Of a DNA stretch of 64,000 bases, positions 43,152 through 53,742 are shown in pieces. The position numbers were made by a program, and so were the translations under genes. Source of the DNA: Maylandia zebra (Eukaryota > Chordata > Actinopteri > Cichliformes > Cichlidae). The stretch spans positions 2,139,560 to 2,203,559 of the forward strand of contig NC_135177.1 of assembly GCF_041146795.1 (NCBI RefSeq). Direction: 5' to 3'. The notes beneath the pieces are model-generated. The model was not told the DNA's origin. It made no database searches and worked only from the letters and a program-made list of their open reading frames with translations. Positions within the stretch are counted from its first letter, which is position 1. Every line of letters starts with the position of its first letter.

Positions 43152-46139
43152 GTGTGTGTGTGTTAGGGTTAGGGTAAGCGACTAGGGAAAGCATTGTGTC
43201 AATTAGGCGTCCCCACAAGGATGTAAATACACACGTGTGTGTTTGTTTAGATTTCACTTCTCGTTTTCTCAGCATCATAAACAGCTCATTTTTTGTTGGA
43301 CGCACCCTGGCATGTCTACATTTGGGCAACATTTTTCTTGTAAAACAAGGGGGGCCCAGCAAAAAAGTTTGGGAACCACTGTGCTAAATGAAGCTCTTAA
43401 CACTGGCCACACAGAGGCTAACAGTAGAACACAGACAGATTTCGACACATAGTCAGTGTTTCTCTGTGTGAGCACTCTGAGACAGCAACATGTACCTGCA
43501 CTATACTGAACACAAAACAACACAGCGCAGGGTTGAACTAGCTTTGTTAACTAGAAAAGTTTAATGACTAGATTTACTCATCACTCCTAATGTCACAGTT
43601 TGCAGAGTGTGAGGAGTGGACCCAGGTGCAGACATTATCAAACTCAACTGATGATGAGCCGTTTATTAAAGCAGACAGAACAGTACAAAATAAGGGCGAA
43701 AACAATGCAAGCTAAGCAATAACCTAAACAGGAGGCTAACGAGAGAAGTGGGACCACACGGCAGAACAGCTGACACACAAGAACATAACGACGTCACAGT
43801 GGAAGAGTAAAACTAAACACAACGAACACAGGAACACAAGACCTCTTCAAAATAAAACAGGAAACATAAGACACCGACATGAAACACATGAAGGGCAAGG
43901 GAGACTTAACAGGGGTGGAAGACACAAGGGAATCTAATAACAAACTATAACAACCTAGGCATGATAAAAATGAACTTAGAAAACCCGAAGGGCTTAAACA
44001 TAACCCATAAACTAAAACTCAAAATGCTGGGTCAAAAGACCCAAGATCGTGACACCTACAGAACTAAATACACCCAGGTCAATATTTAAACACTTCCATG
44101 ACTTACTCTTGATATTAAGGGTGCAGAAAAGCAGTTCTTCAACTGGTAGCTCTGAGGATTTGTTAGCTTAACAACCTTCTGCTCCCAAACTGTTCCCACT
44201 TGCTTTGATTTGAACTTTTCCCGGGTTGTGGAGCGTAGGGTGACCATATTTTGATTTCCAATGAAGAGGACACTTGGCCCAGTCATGAAGAACTTTTACA
44301 AGTCAAAAAGGGCAAAAAATAACTTAAAAACCTCTGGAATTAAATAATGGTACAGAAATAAGGCCTCATATAAGAAAACTTAGCAGTACCAGGACAGTAC
44401 GAGGGAAATAACTTTTGCAGTCGTCTGAAAAGCTGCAGTTGCACTTTGGCATCTTTTTAAAATCACCAGGCTGCTGCGCACTGTCTGTCTGTGAGCGCAG
44501 AACAACTCACAAAGCTGCAGCTCGGGCGTGACGTCACACATGTGGGTCCTCTGTAGGAAACCCGGACATTTTCATCAATCTCGAACATCCTCCCAGACAT
44601 CCCGGACAGAACGTGAAAAGAGGACATGTCCGGGGAAAAGAGGACGGTTGGTCACCCTAGTGGAGCATGTGCAGTAGTTAGCAAGGAAGGAGTTGCAGTT
44701 TTGAAGTAAATACTTCCGATGCTTGTGCTGTTGTCAGTCAGCAAGCTGTCGAGAAGAGTGAAGTACAAAGAGCCGAACGGAAACTGAATGAGTGCACTGC
44801 AGCCACTGTCTATGGTTTTCATGCTGTATTATTATTTATTTAATCTTTGAATTGTTTTCACAGTTCTCCCATTCTGGGTGAACTCTGCTGTCATCATGTG
44901 CTTCCAGCAACATGCAGCTAGGTGATGTAGGGCTGCACAAAAGTGCACCTGGGGTGGGTGAAAATCATCCGTGACCCCCAACCTTCCACCCAAATGGATA
45001 GATGGAGGATAACAGTTTGATGATGTTTTCATGGATAAGTCTGGATGGTAATTTGTCTGTATAACAAAGTTTGGATGATCATGGGATGGCTGTAGCCACT
45101 TCTTCCACTTAACAGATTGTTTTTGTTCCGATCCCTGGCTGCTCCAATCTGCGTGCCAAATATTCTCGGGCAAGATACTAAACCAAGCGGCTCTCTGATG
45201 CTTCCATTAAAGTAAGACAGTACAACAGTAGGTACGTAGGTTGTATATGTTGTGTTCAGCTAGAGGAGAAATGTGCTACAGTAGAACCAGTCAATTCACC
45301 ATTTCAGCAGGTTGAGACTTTTATTACACGATTAGTCTGGAAGATCATGGTTAAGTTGATACATTCATGGGATAATTAGTCTGATCATCATTTTACTGGA
45401 TCACATGGTTTGCATGATGAGTTTAGTGGATCATGTTGAGTTCATGAGTGTGTTTTTGTGCTTATCAGTGAATTAAAAGTGTAACAGTATAAACACAATA
45501 CACATAGAAATGTGATACTGATATTTAATGACAAAATGTACCAGTGTTCTGTTTTCATTTGTAGCCGTTGACCTAAAGAACTTCAGAAACGTTGTTCCCT
45601 TGTTATTTATTTTGACTTTCATTTCCTGGTGTGTGACTAAACGGTTAAACTGCTTTTATTACCTCTATTACCTGTTTACTATTTACTATAAATACTGTCC
45701 GTAGATTCTCGGTTGGATGCTCATCACTCTCATCATGTTGACAAACCTGGTGCTCACCTGTGTGGCTCGGTGCTCCTCCCCTATTAGCTACCTGCAGCTG
45801 CAGTTCTGGAAGGCGTATGTGCATGAGGAGAGCAATCTACTTGATTCCTATACGGCTAAGCACGCCAAAGCGTTTGCTGAGAGAAACCTAAAGACCTTCT
45901 TTGAAAAGACACCACCTGAAAATGTCATCACACCATCCAACCGAGACTGGGAGAAGATCTCCTCTCTCTACAAGTTCACCTCCAAAGATACCTACTACAG
46001 CACTTTGCACCGATATGTGGAGAACTGCCAGGAGACTGACAACGGGACGATGAGGATGAGTTCAGTCAAGTCAAACGAGTCTGTAGAAGATAACCCAGCT
46101 GTTCTTAGTTTTGTAGATGATGGGAGAATGCCACTGTGA
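42190..46139 (+). CDS. calhm6: Calcium homeostasis modulator family member, CALHM6-like
   Basis: Two coding exons, 42,190-42,735 and 45,705-46,139, with donor CTCAG|GTACGT and acceptor GTCCGTAG|ATT; 326 residues. The family makes large-pore, ATP- and ion-permeable channels of the plasma membrane with four membrane helices. Seen here: the N-terminal helix, a first membrane segment about 17-37, the extracellular CPC motif at 40-42 and a second segment about 48-68. LLNGNYYEC with the next conserved cysteine lies near 126. The fourth segment starts at ILGW right after the intron, and the cytoplasmic SYLQLQFWKAY and YYSTLHRYV blocks follow. The start aligns with the family's MEKF/MDAF start; an in-frame ATG at 42,046 would add 48 unlike residues and was not chosen. 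Wording (LTAGGE, VPALALLLLGY, tail PAVLSFVDDG) fits CALHM6 better than CALHM5. Confidence 0.93.
42938..43381. mobile_element. Non-autonomous hAT-like element in the calhm6 intron
   Basis: It starts CAGTGGTTCCCA and ends TTTGGGAACCACTG, inverse termini 444 bp apart. It contains a (TG)n tract. The flanks do not give a clear 8-bp duplication. Confidence 0.55.
43117..43163. repeat. (TG)n microsatellite followed by TTAGGG repeats
   Basis: TG repeats with one CG step, ending in TTAGGGTTAGGG (43,162-43,174). Such junctions are common in fish and need not mean a telomere. Confidence 0.9.
43591..44054. mobile_element. Solo-LTR-like element in the calhm6 intron
   Basis: 464 bp starting TGTCACAGTTTGC and ending GATCGTGACA, with an 8-bp inverse TGTCAC/GTGACA end. 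Flanks CCTAA and CCTAC suggest a 5-bp duplication with one change. A polyadenylation-type 'tttattaaag' lies near its left end when read in reverse. No coding content. Confidence 0.55.
44236..44659. mobile_element. Non-autonomous hAT element with 8-bp duplication
   Basis: TAGGGTGACCATATTTTG at the left and TTGGTCACCCTA at the right are inverse. GTGGAGCG (44,228-44,235) and GTGGAGCA (44,660-44,667) form the target duplication with one change. 424 bp, no coding content, in the calhm6 intron. Confidence 0.8.
45125..45300 (+). mobile_element. Partial tRNA-derived SINE
   Basis: 'ccgatccctggctgctccaa', 'ctcgggcaagatactaaacc' and 'ggctctctgatgcttccatt' match the order in the 15,865 copy. The head is missing. 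It lies about 400 bases before the second calhm6 exon. Confidence 0.5.
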
Positions 46140-46220
46140 GTCACAGACTACCCACATTAAACTGTAAAAGGTGTGAAGTAGAGAAGCTCTAGAAATGCTC
46201 TTAACTTCGTAATTTTGAAG

Positions 46221-46226
46221 AATAAA
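46221..46226 (+). terminator. Candidate polyadenylation signal for the calhm6-like gene
   Basis: AATAAA 82 bases after the stop codon, the first hexamer downstream. Confidence 0.5.
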
Positions 46227-48385
46227 TGAAATATGCATGAAATAATCATTTGTATGCTTAATATTGTAGTTGCATAAAGTGGGACAGTGAAGGATAGTGT
46301 GCAGCAACTTTTTATTATTTTGTATTTCCTTTGTCATGTCAGTCTTTAGTTTTTAATTCCATGTTCTGTTTGCAGACTCAGGAGAATCTGTCTGATCCTC
46401 CCGAGTCTTTCATCCTGTGTGAAGTTTGTGTGTCTGCATTTACCCCACTGCGTTCCCACAGTACCTCCTATATTCTGTTAATAACCTCTTTGCTTTGACC
46501 GTCCTGCAGAAGTTTAAAGAAGAGAAAAAGCAGATGAACTCTACTCTAACACTTTGTATCACTGTAAACATAAAAGGACGGCTGCAAGAAATTTATGTCC
46601 TAACTTAGGTAGTAACCAGAAACGTGTTTTTTCCCTAGGCTGCAATCTTCCATGCCGTTCGAGTTGTTGTGGTATGCATCGAGCAGATGTGTAGTTAAAT
46701 TTCTCAGGAAGTGTACATCAGGTTATGTAGAAGGTTGCAACGCAGAGCTAAATGGGGTTCTGGTGCATAGTTACCCATATGGAAAAGAAATAGAAAAAAC
46801 TTATAAAAGACTTGCATCAGATGTGGCCTACTTCAAATAGTGAATCATAGAAGGCTTATGTGATCTACTCATGAAAGTGGCCACTTTCATTTATTGTTTT
46901 AGTATCCAAAACATACAAGTTTCATTTATATAATTTTTCAAGTTTTCACTCTTGTATGCTTTTCATACAAGATTCACACACGACACATACAAACTTTAGA
47001 AGATTTATAGATCTTTTCCATGTGGGTATTCAAGTACAACATGCAGTGAAATGTGACGTTATGATGTAGATCTGATGCAGGAGTTGAATCAATGTGTTAC
47101 GCTTGTCTCTCCTTAACAACGTGACATCAGATCTCCGTCACATTAAAACTACAACTGCACTGTGGCCATGAAACATTCATCTTTCATGGCCACAGTGTGT
47201 TCTGGCACCATTGTTTTATAGAAGTCGTATGAACGAGAACAGGCAAAGGTTTCCTTTGCACTGATTATTTTGTTGAGAAATGTGGGATTAAAAGTTTACC
47301 TCTGATTACAACGGCGAGAGTAAAAGGTCTTAACATCCAGCCTCTTAAGGTTACAGTGACACAACGTGTTTGAACACAGTTTCTCTATATGTGCTTTTAC
47401 TAATAGTAAATCAGCTTTATTCTTAATCAAAGATATAATCAAAGTAAGTCTAATTAATATGATGGATGAGAAATGCAGTTTGAGTAATTAATATCTGACC
47501 TTTTCCTGTGATGGGTTTGTGTTGTATGTGCTTCTGTGGTGGGGTTCGTTGTACCAGTGAGAATCTGAGGGCTGTAGTGCTTGGTCAGAACAATAAACAA
47601 ATATTCAGAGACAGTATTTTAATATATGATTTAATAAAAGAAATTAAGCTGAGTATATTATGACTGAAAAAAGAAGTTTTGAAGACAAAAAGTGAGTGAA
47701 AATGTAACTGAAGTAAAACAGTATTAACTGAGTGAAACATGAAGAATTCATTTGTGACTGAATGTTCATATGTGATGGAATTAACAATAAAAGATGTTAA
47801 GTACAACACAGAAGAGAAGGAAATGTAACAAAATGATTTTAAAGCTTGAACTTTGTTGTAAATCCCACATGTGAAACAGTCAGAGAACCGAGGATGGTTG
47901 ATGGACATCAGCTGAGTCACTGAGAATTTTCCTCTGTGAAGAAAACTCATTGAACTTTGTATTTTGTAAATATTGGAGTCCTGGACACACAACTCACACG
48001 TCCTTGTGTTGTCACTGTTTGTCTCACCGTAAACTGTCTCGGTACCATCCCAAGTCCTGCAAATGCACGTGAACCAGCTAACTGAAACTGTGATTTATTT
48101 CCTGTTGCTGTCAAAGCACAAAGGGTAGTGGCTTAATTTGCAGAAGTTCATGTTTTTACAGGCACTGAAGGACCAAGTGTTTGTTAGTTTGCTACTGAGT
48201 GACTGAGCACTCAGGCTCAACGTGTTTATGAAGTCACACAGCATTGATTAGCGGCTGCTAGTCATCAGAAGGATCGTGACCCGTGGGTTTCATAATGCAC
48301 CTTTGTAGACTGACCTCTGATCCAGTATATATGGAGCTCAGTTATTTATTAGGCACTGAGAGTGTCAGGATGAAGGGGCTGTCTA
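46227..48385. other. Intergenic interval with one perfect hairpin
   Basis: No coding exon with family motifs was found. Open frames at 46,652-46,840 (+) and 47,585-47,992 (-) have no recognisable features and biased composition. The only structured item is the hairpin at 47,158-47,197. Confidence 0.45.
47158..47197. repeat. Perfect 16-bp inverted repeat, 8-base loop
   Basis: CACTGTGGCCATGAAA (47,158-47,173), loop CATTCATC, then the exact inverse TTTCATGGCCACAGTG (47,182-47,197). No mismatch. Too short for a typical vertebrate microRNA precursor. Confidence 0.9.
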
Positions 48386-49233
48386 TCCGGTTGTTCAGTG
48401 ATGACATGACGAATCCTACTTCCGGGTCTAAAGTAGTCTGCGTTTAATATGGCTTTTGTGTTGTTAACATGTTTAATGTTATGTATTTTCTTCTATTTGA
48501 TCTCAAAAAGCTCCTAAAACAGTCAGTGATCACTGTTGACCTCCCTTTATTACCGCTAATCATTTATTTAAGCTCAGTTTTTAAAACCTTAGGATGTAAC
48601 TACAGCCCAGCCCATGCAGCAGTATATGAATGACTAACCTCGTATTGTGGATGGATTATCTCAGTTGTTCTCCTGGCTGAAGTTTGGTCCTTTTACAGCA
48701 TCCTGCCATGCGATTACATTTGTTCCTGACCACCGAGAACACTCACGTTAACTTTTATCCAGTGGAAAAAAGGTTAGCTTGTTTATATTATGCTAACATA
48801 GCTGTGTCGCTAGCGGTCACGTAGCACATCATTATATACCAGCTAGCCAAACTTCAGTAACCCTACAAACGTCACTGCTGTTTAGTTTTCTGTCTTCATT
48901 TATGCTGGAAGTGATAACAGAGCTGTACGTTTTAATTTGTTTCAAAACCCCGCAGTCAGGACATGCTATATTGTATTTAGATAGAAGCTAGCGAGCTAAC
49001 TTCCTGCTAACTTCTAACTCCGTTAAATGTCATAAATTCCGTTTTCATGGATGCCTGGATGTTAAACTCAATTGTTACACCTGGTAGAGCAGAACGCTGA
49101 TCATTTTATTAAAGATGAAAGACTTTAGACAGTTTTTCAACTCTCAGTAATGCCACAGTGATCGTTTGATATATGGACCTGCAGCGGAGTTTAGGCCCAG
49201 ACATGGCTAGTGACGTCAGACTGAACGACCGGA
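48386..49233. mobile_element. MITE-like element with TA flanks
   Basis: The left end TCCGGTTGTTCAG and the right end CTGAACGACCGGA are inverse with one mismatch, 848 bp apart, with TA outside each end (48,384-48,385 and 49,234-49,235). No coding content. TA duplication would suit a Tc1/mariner-type mobiliser; the class is inferred only from that. Confidence 0.65.
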
Positions 49234-49709
49234 TACCATGTACCAATTAGAAGATACTCCCTCTACTCGGATTCACACAGATCAGTTTACATTTATTGAC
49301 ACATTGTTTGAAAGAAGATGAATTCAGCAGCAACTGAAAGAGAAATCTTTTAGATGGATGTTCTGACACCCCCACTATACTCACAAACATCCTGTGCAAC
49401 CTTCTCTGAATAAAGTTGAAAATAAGCATGAAACTGAATCGGAAAAGATAAGAATACAGATGAATACAAGTTCAATAGTTCAATTGGGAACATTTTAAAG
49501 TTTGAATAGTTCCTGCAGCTGAAAGTATGTGGAAGTACTCAGAGTTGGAGGTCGATTAGGTCGCATGTGGCTTTAAACATTCTTTCTATCCAAATACACA
49601 AAAGATTGCTTTAAAAAGTTTAATGTTTTAGGAAACTTATAAATAAGAAGCTGAATGATGGTTTTTCTGGAGTTTCCTATATTACCAGATATATTTGCTC
49701 GTCTTCTTT

Positions 49710-50575
49710 CTTTGCATATGAATCCATGGCTTTAATATGATGTCGTCCTACTCTCTGCAGCTATAACAGCTTCAACTCTTCTGGGAAGGCTTCCCACAAG
49801 GTGTAGGAGTGTGTCTATGGGAATTTTTCACCGTCTTCCTGAACTGCATTTGTGAGGTCAAATACTGATGTTGGATGAGACTGTGTGGCTCGCAGTCTCT
49901 ATTCTGTCTCATCCCAAAGGTATTTCAAAGTGTTGAGGCCAGAACACTGTGCACACCAGTCAACGTCTTCCACACCAGGCTCACTCATTCATGTCTTTAA
50001 CAGGCAACAGGAGGGGGATATTCCCAGACTTTCCCAATTTTGTGGGAACTTTGTGTGATATTGTCCAAAGTTTCTTGGTATGTTGAACCGTTAGGAGTTC
50101 CTTTCATTGCAACTAAGGGCCTGCACCCAAATCCTGAAAAAGACCCCACATCATACTTCACCCTGCACCAAACTTTACACTGGTGGCACAATGAAGTCAG
50201 ACAAGTACTCCCAGCAGCTCCCAGACACGATTGGATTAGTCTGATTTGTCACTCTACAAAACTTCCACTGCTCTACAGTCAAGTGCTTTACACCGCTGCG
50301 TCCTGCGCATCGCATTATCGGTGATGTGATGCAGCTCGGCCATGGAAACTTCTTCCATCAAGCAATCATCAAGCCACATGAGGTTTGGAGGTCTGTAGGG
50401 ACTGACTCTGCACACTATGGGTGTCACCATCCACTGAACCCCACTGTGTGATGATACGTGGCCTACCTTTGTGGCCCACATGCCTGTGTGCTTGATTTTA
50501 TACATCTGTGTATAAAAGGGATTAGAACACCTGAATTCAATGATTTGGATGGGTGAGTAATATAATGTATGTAAT
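49710..50575 (-). mobile_element. Degenerate Tc1/mariner transposon
   Basis: The minus-strand text follows a widespread fish Tc1 family. The left side has 'ttctgggaaggcttcccaca' and 'atgggaatttttcacc', with 'tggcacaatgaagtcagaca' and 'tctacagtcaagtgctttac' in the middle. The terminal block on the right is 'cacctgaattcaatgatttg'. The transposase frame is broken by many stops and deletions. The inner half of the helix-turn-helix region is missing. Confidence 0.75.
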
Positions 50576-50639
50576 GTATGCTTTTGCTCACACTGGGTGC
50601 TGCCTGCAATCTCAAAGTAGGTGGATCTGAACATTTTCT

Positions 50640-51840
50640 ATTATTTCAGTAGCCCCCAAAAATGAATGAAAACCTAAATATTTTAAAACCTACAGTCAGG
50701 GAAATAATTATTATAAATAACTAGTAAAGAAAGGACCAGTCTATAACTTGAGTGGTAGGTTTATTTGAACAGTGAAAGACGGAACAATGAGCAAAAAAAT
50801 CCAGAGTTATGAATTAATTTGCATTTTCATGAATTATACCTTTATAAACAAGCTTCACAGAGTAAAATAGAACCGAATGAGAGGGCACTTCATAGCTTGA
50901 CTAAAACAGATCAGTGATGTAAATGAAACCTAATGAGAAACCTGCACTGGGCTAATGTTTGTATGCAGAATGCCTACAGGCTAGCAAGGGTCACACCACT
51001 CTGACACCACATTTCCTGTCTGCACAGACAGATCACACCTTGGTTTACTTGATGGGTTTCATGTTTAATTCACATCACTGACAAAGATGTAGACATACGA
51101 ACATCAGTCCAGGGCAGGTTTTTCATCTGACACTTAGTTAACACTCATTTTCGAAACACAAATGTGAGCTGTAGGAACTGTTGATGTGTTTTACACATGA
51201 ACAGATTTGTCAGAGTGCAGCATTAATGCACTGCAAGCTTCAGTCCTGTGGGACAGGAACAGACACACCACATAGATGTTTGCACTTCCCCAGCACGCTA
51301 AGCACTGACTGTCTCTCTGCTACAGACGCCGCTGGTGTGCGCTCTAATAATCTGCTCTTGTGTTGCTGTTGTGTACTGTGTGTCTTCCCACTTTGCATGT
51401 TCTGTCATGTTTTTGCTCCTCAGATAGTTTCAGGTTACAGTCTGGATTGCATAATAGTTAAAAGACAACCAGAGTAACTGAACTAACAGGATTTTTCTCC
51501 ATGACTGACTCACCTATGCTGGTGCTGGGGTGGGGGGAGGGGGGGAGTAAAGAGGGATGGTAAAAGAGAAGAAAGCAGAGTTGAACTTTTTCACCTTTCT
51601 TTTTAGTATCGACTCTTCTCTGGAGATGGAATAGATATGGTAATAAAAGGGGAAGTGGTTGGGAGGAAGTGCAGCCTCACTGAAGGAGGGGCCTGCAGAG
51701 AAGACAGAATGCCAAAGGGAGGGGCACATCCAGGCTTGGCAGATGAGTTTGGTCTGGCTGTGGAAAACAGCACAAAGGAAGTGACTCCACACTGACACTT
51801 GGCTCTTTCACTTTTAGCTCTCTGCTGTTCCACTCGGATT
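50640..51840. other. Upstream region of the calhm5-like gene
   Basis: No repeat terminus or coding exon was recognised. A purine-rich stretch (51,525-51,600) precedes the gene. No TATA box at a plausible distance was convincing. Confidence 0.35.
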
Positions 51841-51854
51841 TATTGGCCGACATC

Positions 51855-53742
51855 ATGGATAACTTCCAGAGTATCTTGCGTTTCCTCGTGAATCAGAAAA
51901 CCACAATTGGCTACAGTTTCATGGCTCTGCTGACTATAGGCGGGGAACGAATTTTCTCCATGGTCTCCTTTCAGTGTCCCTGCAACCACGACCAGAACTT
52001 TGCTTATGGCGTGACATTTCTGCTGGGACCAGCTGCAGTGCTGCTGATCTTTGGTATTTTCTCCAGTACCCGCTTTTGGAAGCTCTACACTGGGTGCTGC
52101 CTCAATCCCACGAAGCTTTGCCCCCGTGGAAACTGTTTCGGCTGTCTTAGGGTGTTCCTGAGTATTTTCACCGGGGCCTGTGTGGCTCCTATAATGTGGC
52201 TCTGTGTGGCTCTGCTCAATGGAACCTTTTATGAGTGTGCTGTTAGTGGTCTTGATGATAGTCTGGTGGTCGATCTCTTCTGCAAAAACAAGACATTGAA
52301 GTGTCGTGAGGAGCTGGCCCGGGTGCCCTGCGACCGCTCTAAACTGTCTAGCGAGGAGCGCATGGAGCTGCTGCTGATGTTCAGGGCTCAGTCTCAGGTA
52401 AGATTTCATAGTGATGTCGGGAGGGCGACTGGGATCCAACATTACAGACTTTCACACAAATTTGAAGTATGGGGTTCGATTGATCAGTATTTTGCTGTTT
52501 GTCTGTTATGGTTGTTGTGAGTGTAGTGGGGTTTCTAGTTTAAACAGCAGGCCATCACTGAAAAGGCACAAAGACTGATCATTTGTGTTAGACCATTATG
52601 TTAACAATGAAAAACTATCCTCTAACTCAGGGCTGGGCCACTCCAGGCCTCGAGGGCCGGTGTAGGTTTTAGACCTAACCCTGGGTCAGCACACCTGAAT
52701 CACACGATGGGTTCATTAGCAGGCCTCTGAAGAACTTCAGGACATGTCGAGGAGGTCATTTAGCCATTTAAAGCAGCTGACACATCTAAAACCTGCAGGA
52801 CACCGGCCCCCGAGGCCTGGAGTTGCCTACGCCTGCTCTAACTAAAGACTTACTGACTGATTTGTTAATTTATTTAATTTTGCTTCACTTAAAATAGTGT
52901 CTACCTGCCAGACAACTTTTAGTAATTGAATATTGGTCCTTTATGGAAGTGCAGCCCTGAATTGCTGTTGCTGTGGTTCTTCATGTTGCATGTCTAAATA
53001 ATGAAATCAAACTAATACATTTTACTTCCAGCTTTTTCATGTTTGCGTGCTCTGACTGCCAAACGCTTCAGGCTGTCCTCTTTACGTTCAAAGGAAGTAT
53101 GAAGAACATAACTATTTAAATACTGCATCACTGCCAAAAACAAACAAAAAACTGGGGCCTTCTTAGAAATCTAAGAGACTGAATTACTCTAGTAATTGAG
53201 GTTTGTGCTTCCAGGTATCTCAGTGTGATGTATTCAGGTGTTACACAGTCTGAAGGTGTCAGTTATCCCCAAACTCTCCTTTCCACCTTCTGAATTCTCT
53301 GCCGTCCCTAAAGACAGTCTGAAACTGACAGCATCATTTGTTTCTGCAGATTCTGGGCTGGTGCATTATCATTATTGGCGCTTTTGTAGGCCTTCTGGGT
53401 ACCTGCTACAAAAACTGTCGCTCCCAAGTCAGCTACCTGCAGCTTAAATTTTGGAAAAGCTACATAGACAAAGAAAAGGAGCGGTTTGATGCCCTTGCTA
53501 TAGAGTATGCCACCAAACTGGCTGAGAGAAACCTGGAGAGTTTCTTTGAGAACAAGGCACCCGATCCATTCCCGTTTCCCAACCACAAAGCCTGGGAGGA
53601 GATCTCTGCATACTACACGTTTTCCAGGAGCGAGCAGTATTACAGCACCCTGCAGAGGTATGTGGAGAAAGCGGAAAACAGGAACCTTCCACCAGAGAAG
53701 AGACCCGTCATGGATGTAGAGCACGAAACAGAGATGAACTAA
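51855..53742 (+). CDS. calhm5: Calcium homeostasis modulator family member, CALHM5-like
   Basis: Two coding exons, 51,855-52,397 and 53,350-53,742, donor CTCAG|GTAAGA and acceptor TTTCTGCAG|ATT; 311 residues (human CALHM5 309). It is a four-helix plasma-membrane pore protein. The N-terminus keeps NQKTTIGYSFMALLT, then CPC at 41-43, LLNGTFYEC before the second extracellular cysteine group, and ILGW opening the last helix after the intron. The cytoplasmic SQVSYLQLKFWKSY, KLAERNLESFFENKAPDPFP and YYSTLQRYV blocks follow. The intron sits at the same codon boundary (after S-Q) as in the calhm6-like gene 5.7 kb upstream on the same strand, so the pair is an old tandem duplication. ATG 51,855 aligns with the family start; the in-frame ATG four codons upstream is less likely. 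Confidence 0.95.
52628..52835. mobile_element. hAT MITE with perfect 8-bp duplication, calhm5 intron
   Basis: CTCTAACT flanks both ends (52,620-52,627 and 52,836-52,843). The 208-bp element starts CAGGGCTGGGCCACTCCAGG and ends CCTGGAGTTGCCTACGCCTG, near-inverse. A related half-copy is at 62,445-62,500. Confidence 0.9.

Noticed and set aside
43162-43175. Interstitial telomere (TTAGGG)
   Set aside because: Only two units at the end of a TG microsatellite, a common low-complexity junction in fish; no longer tract.
46652-46840. 62-codon frame after the calhm6-like gene
   Set aside because: Looks moderately protein-like but has no motif and lies past the polyadenylation signal; insufficient support.
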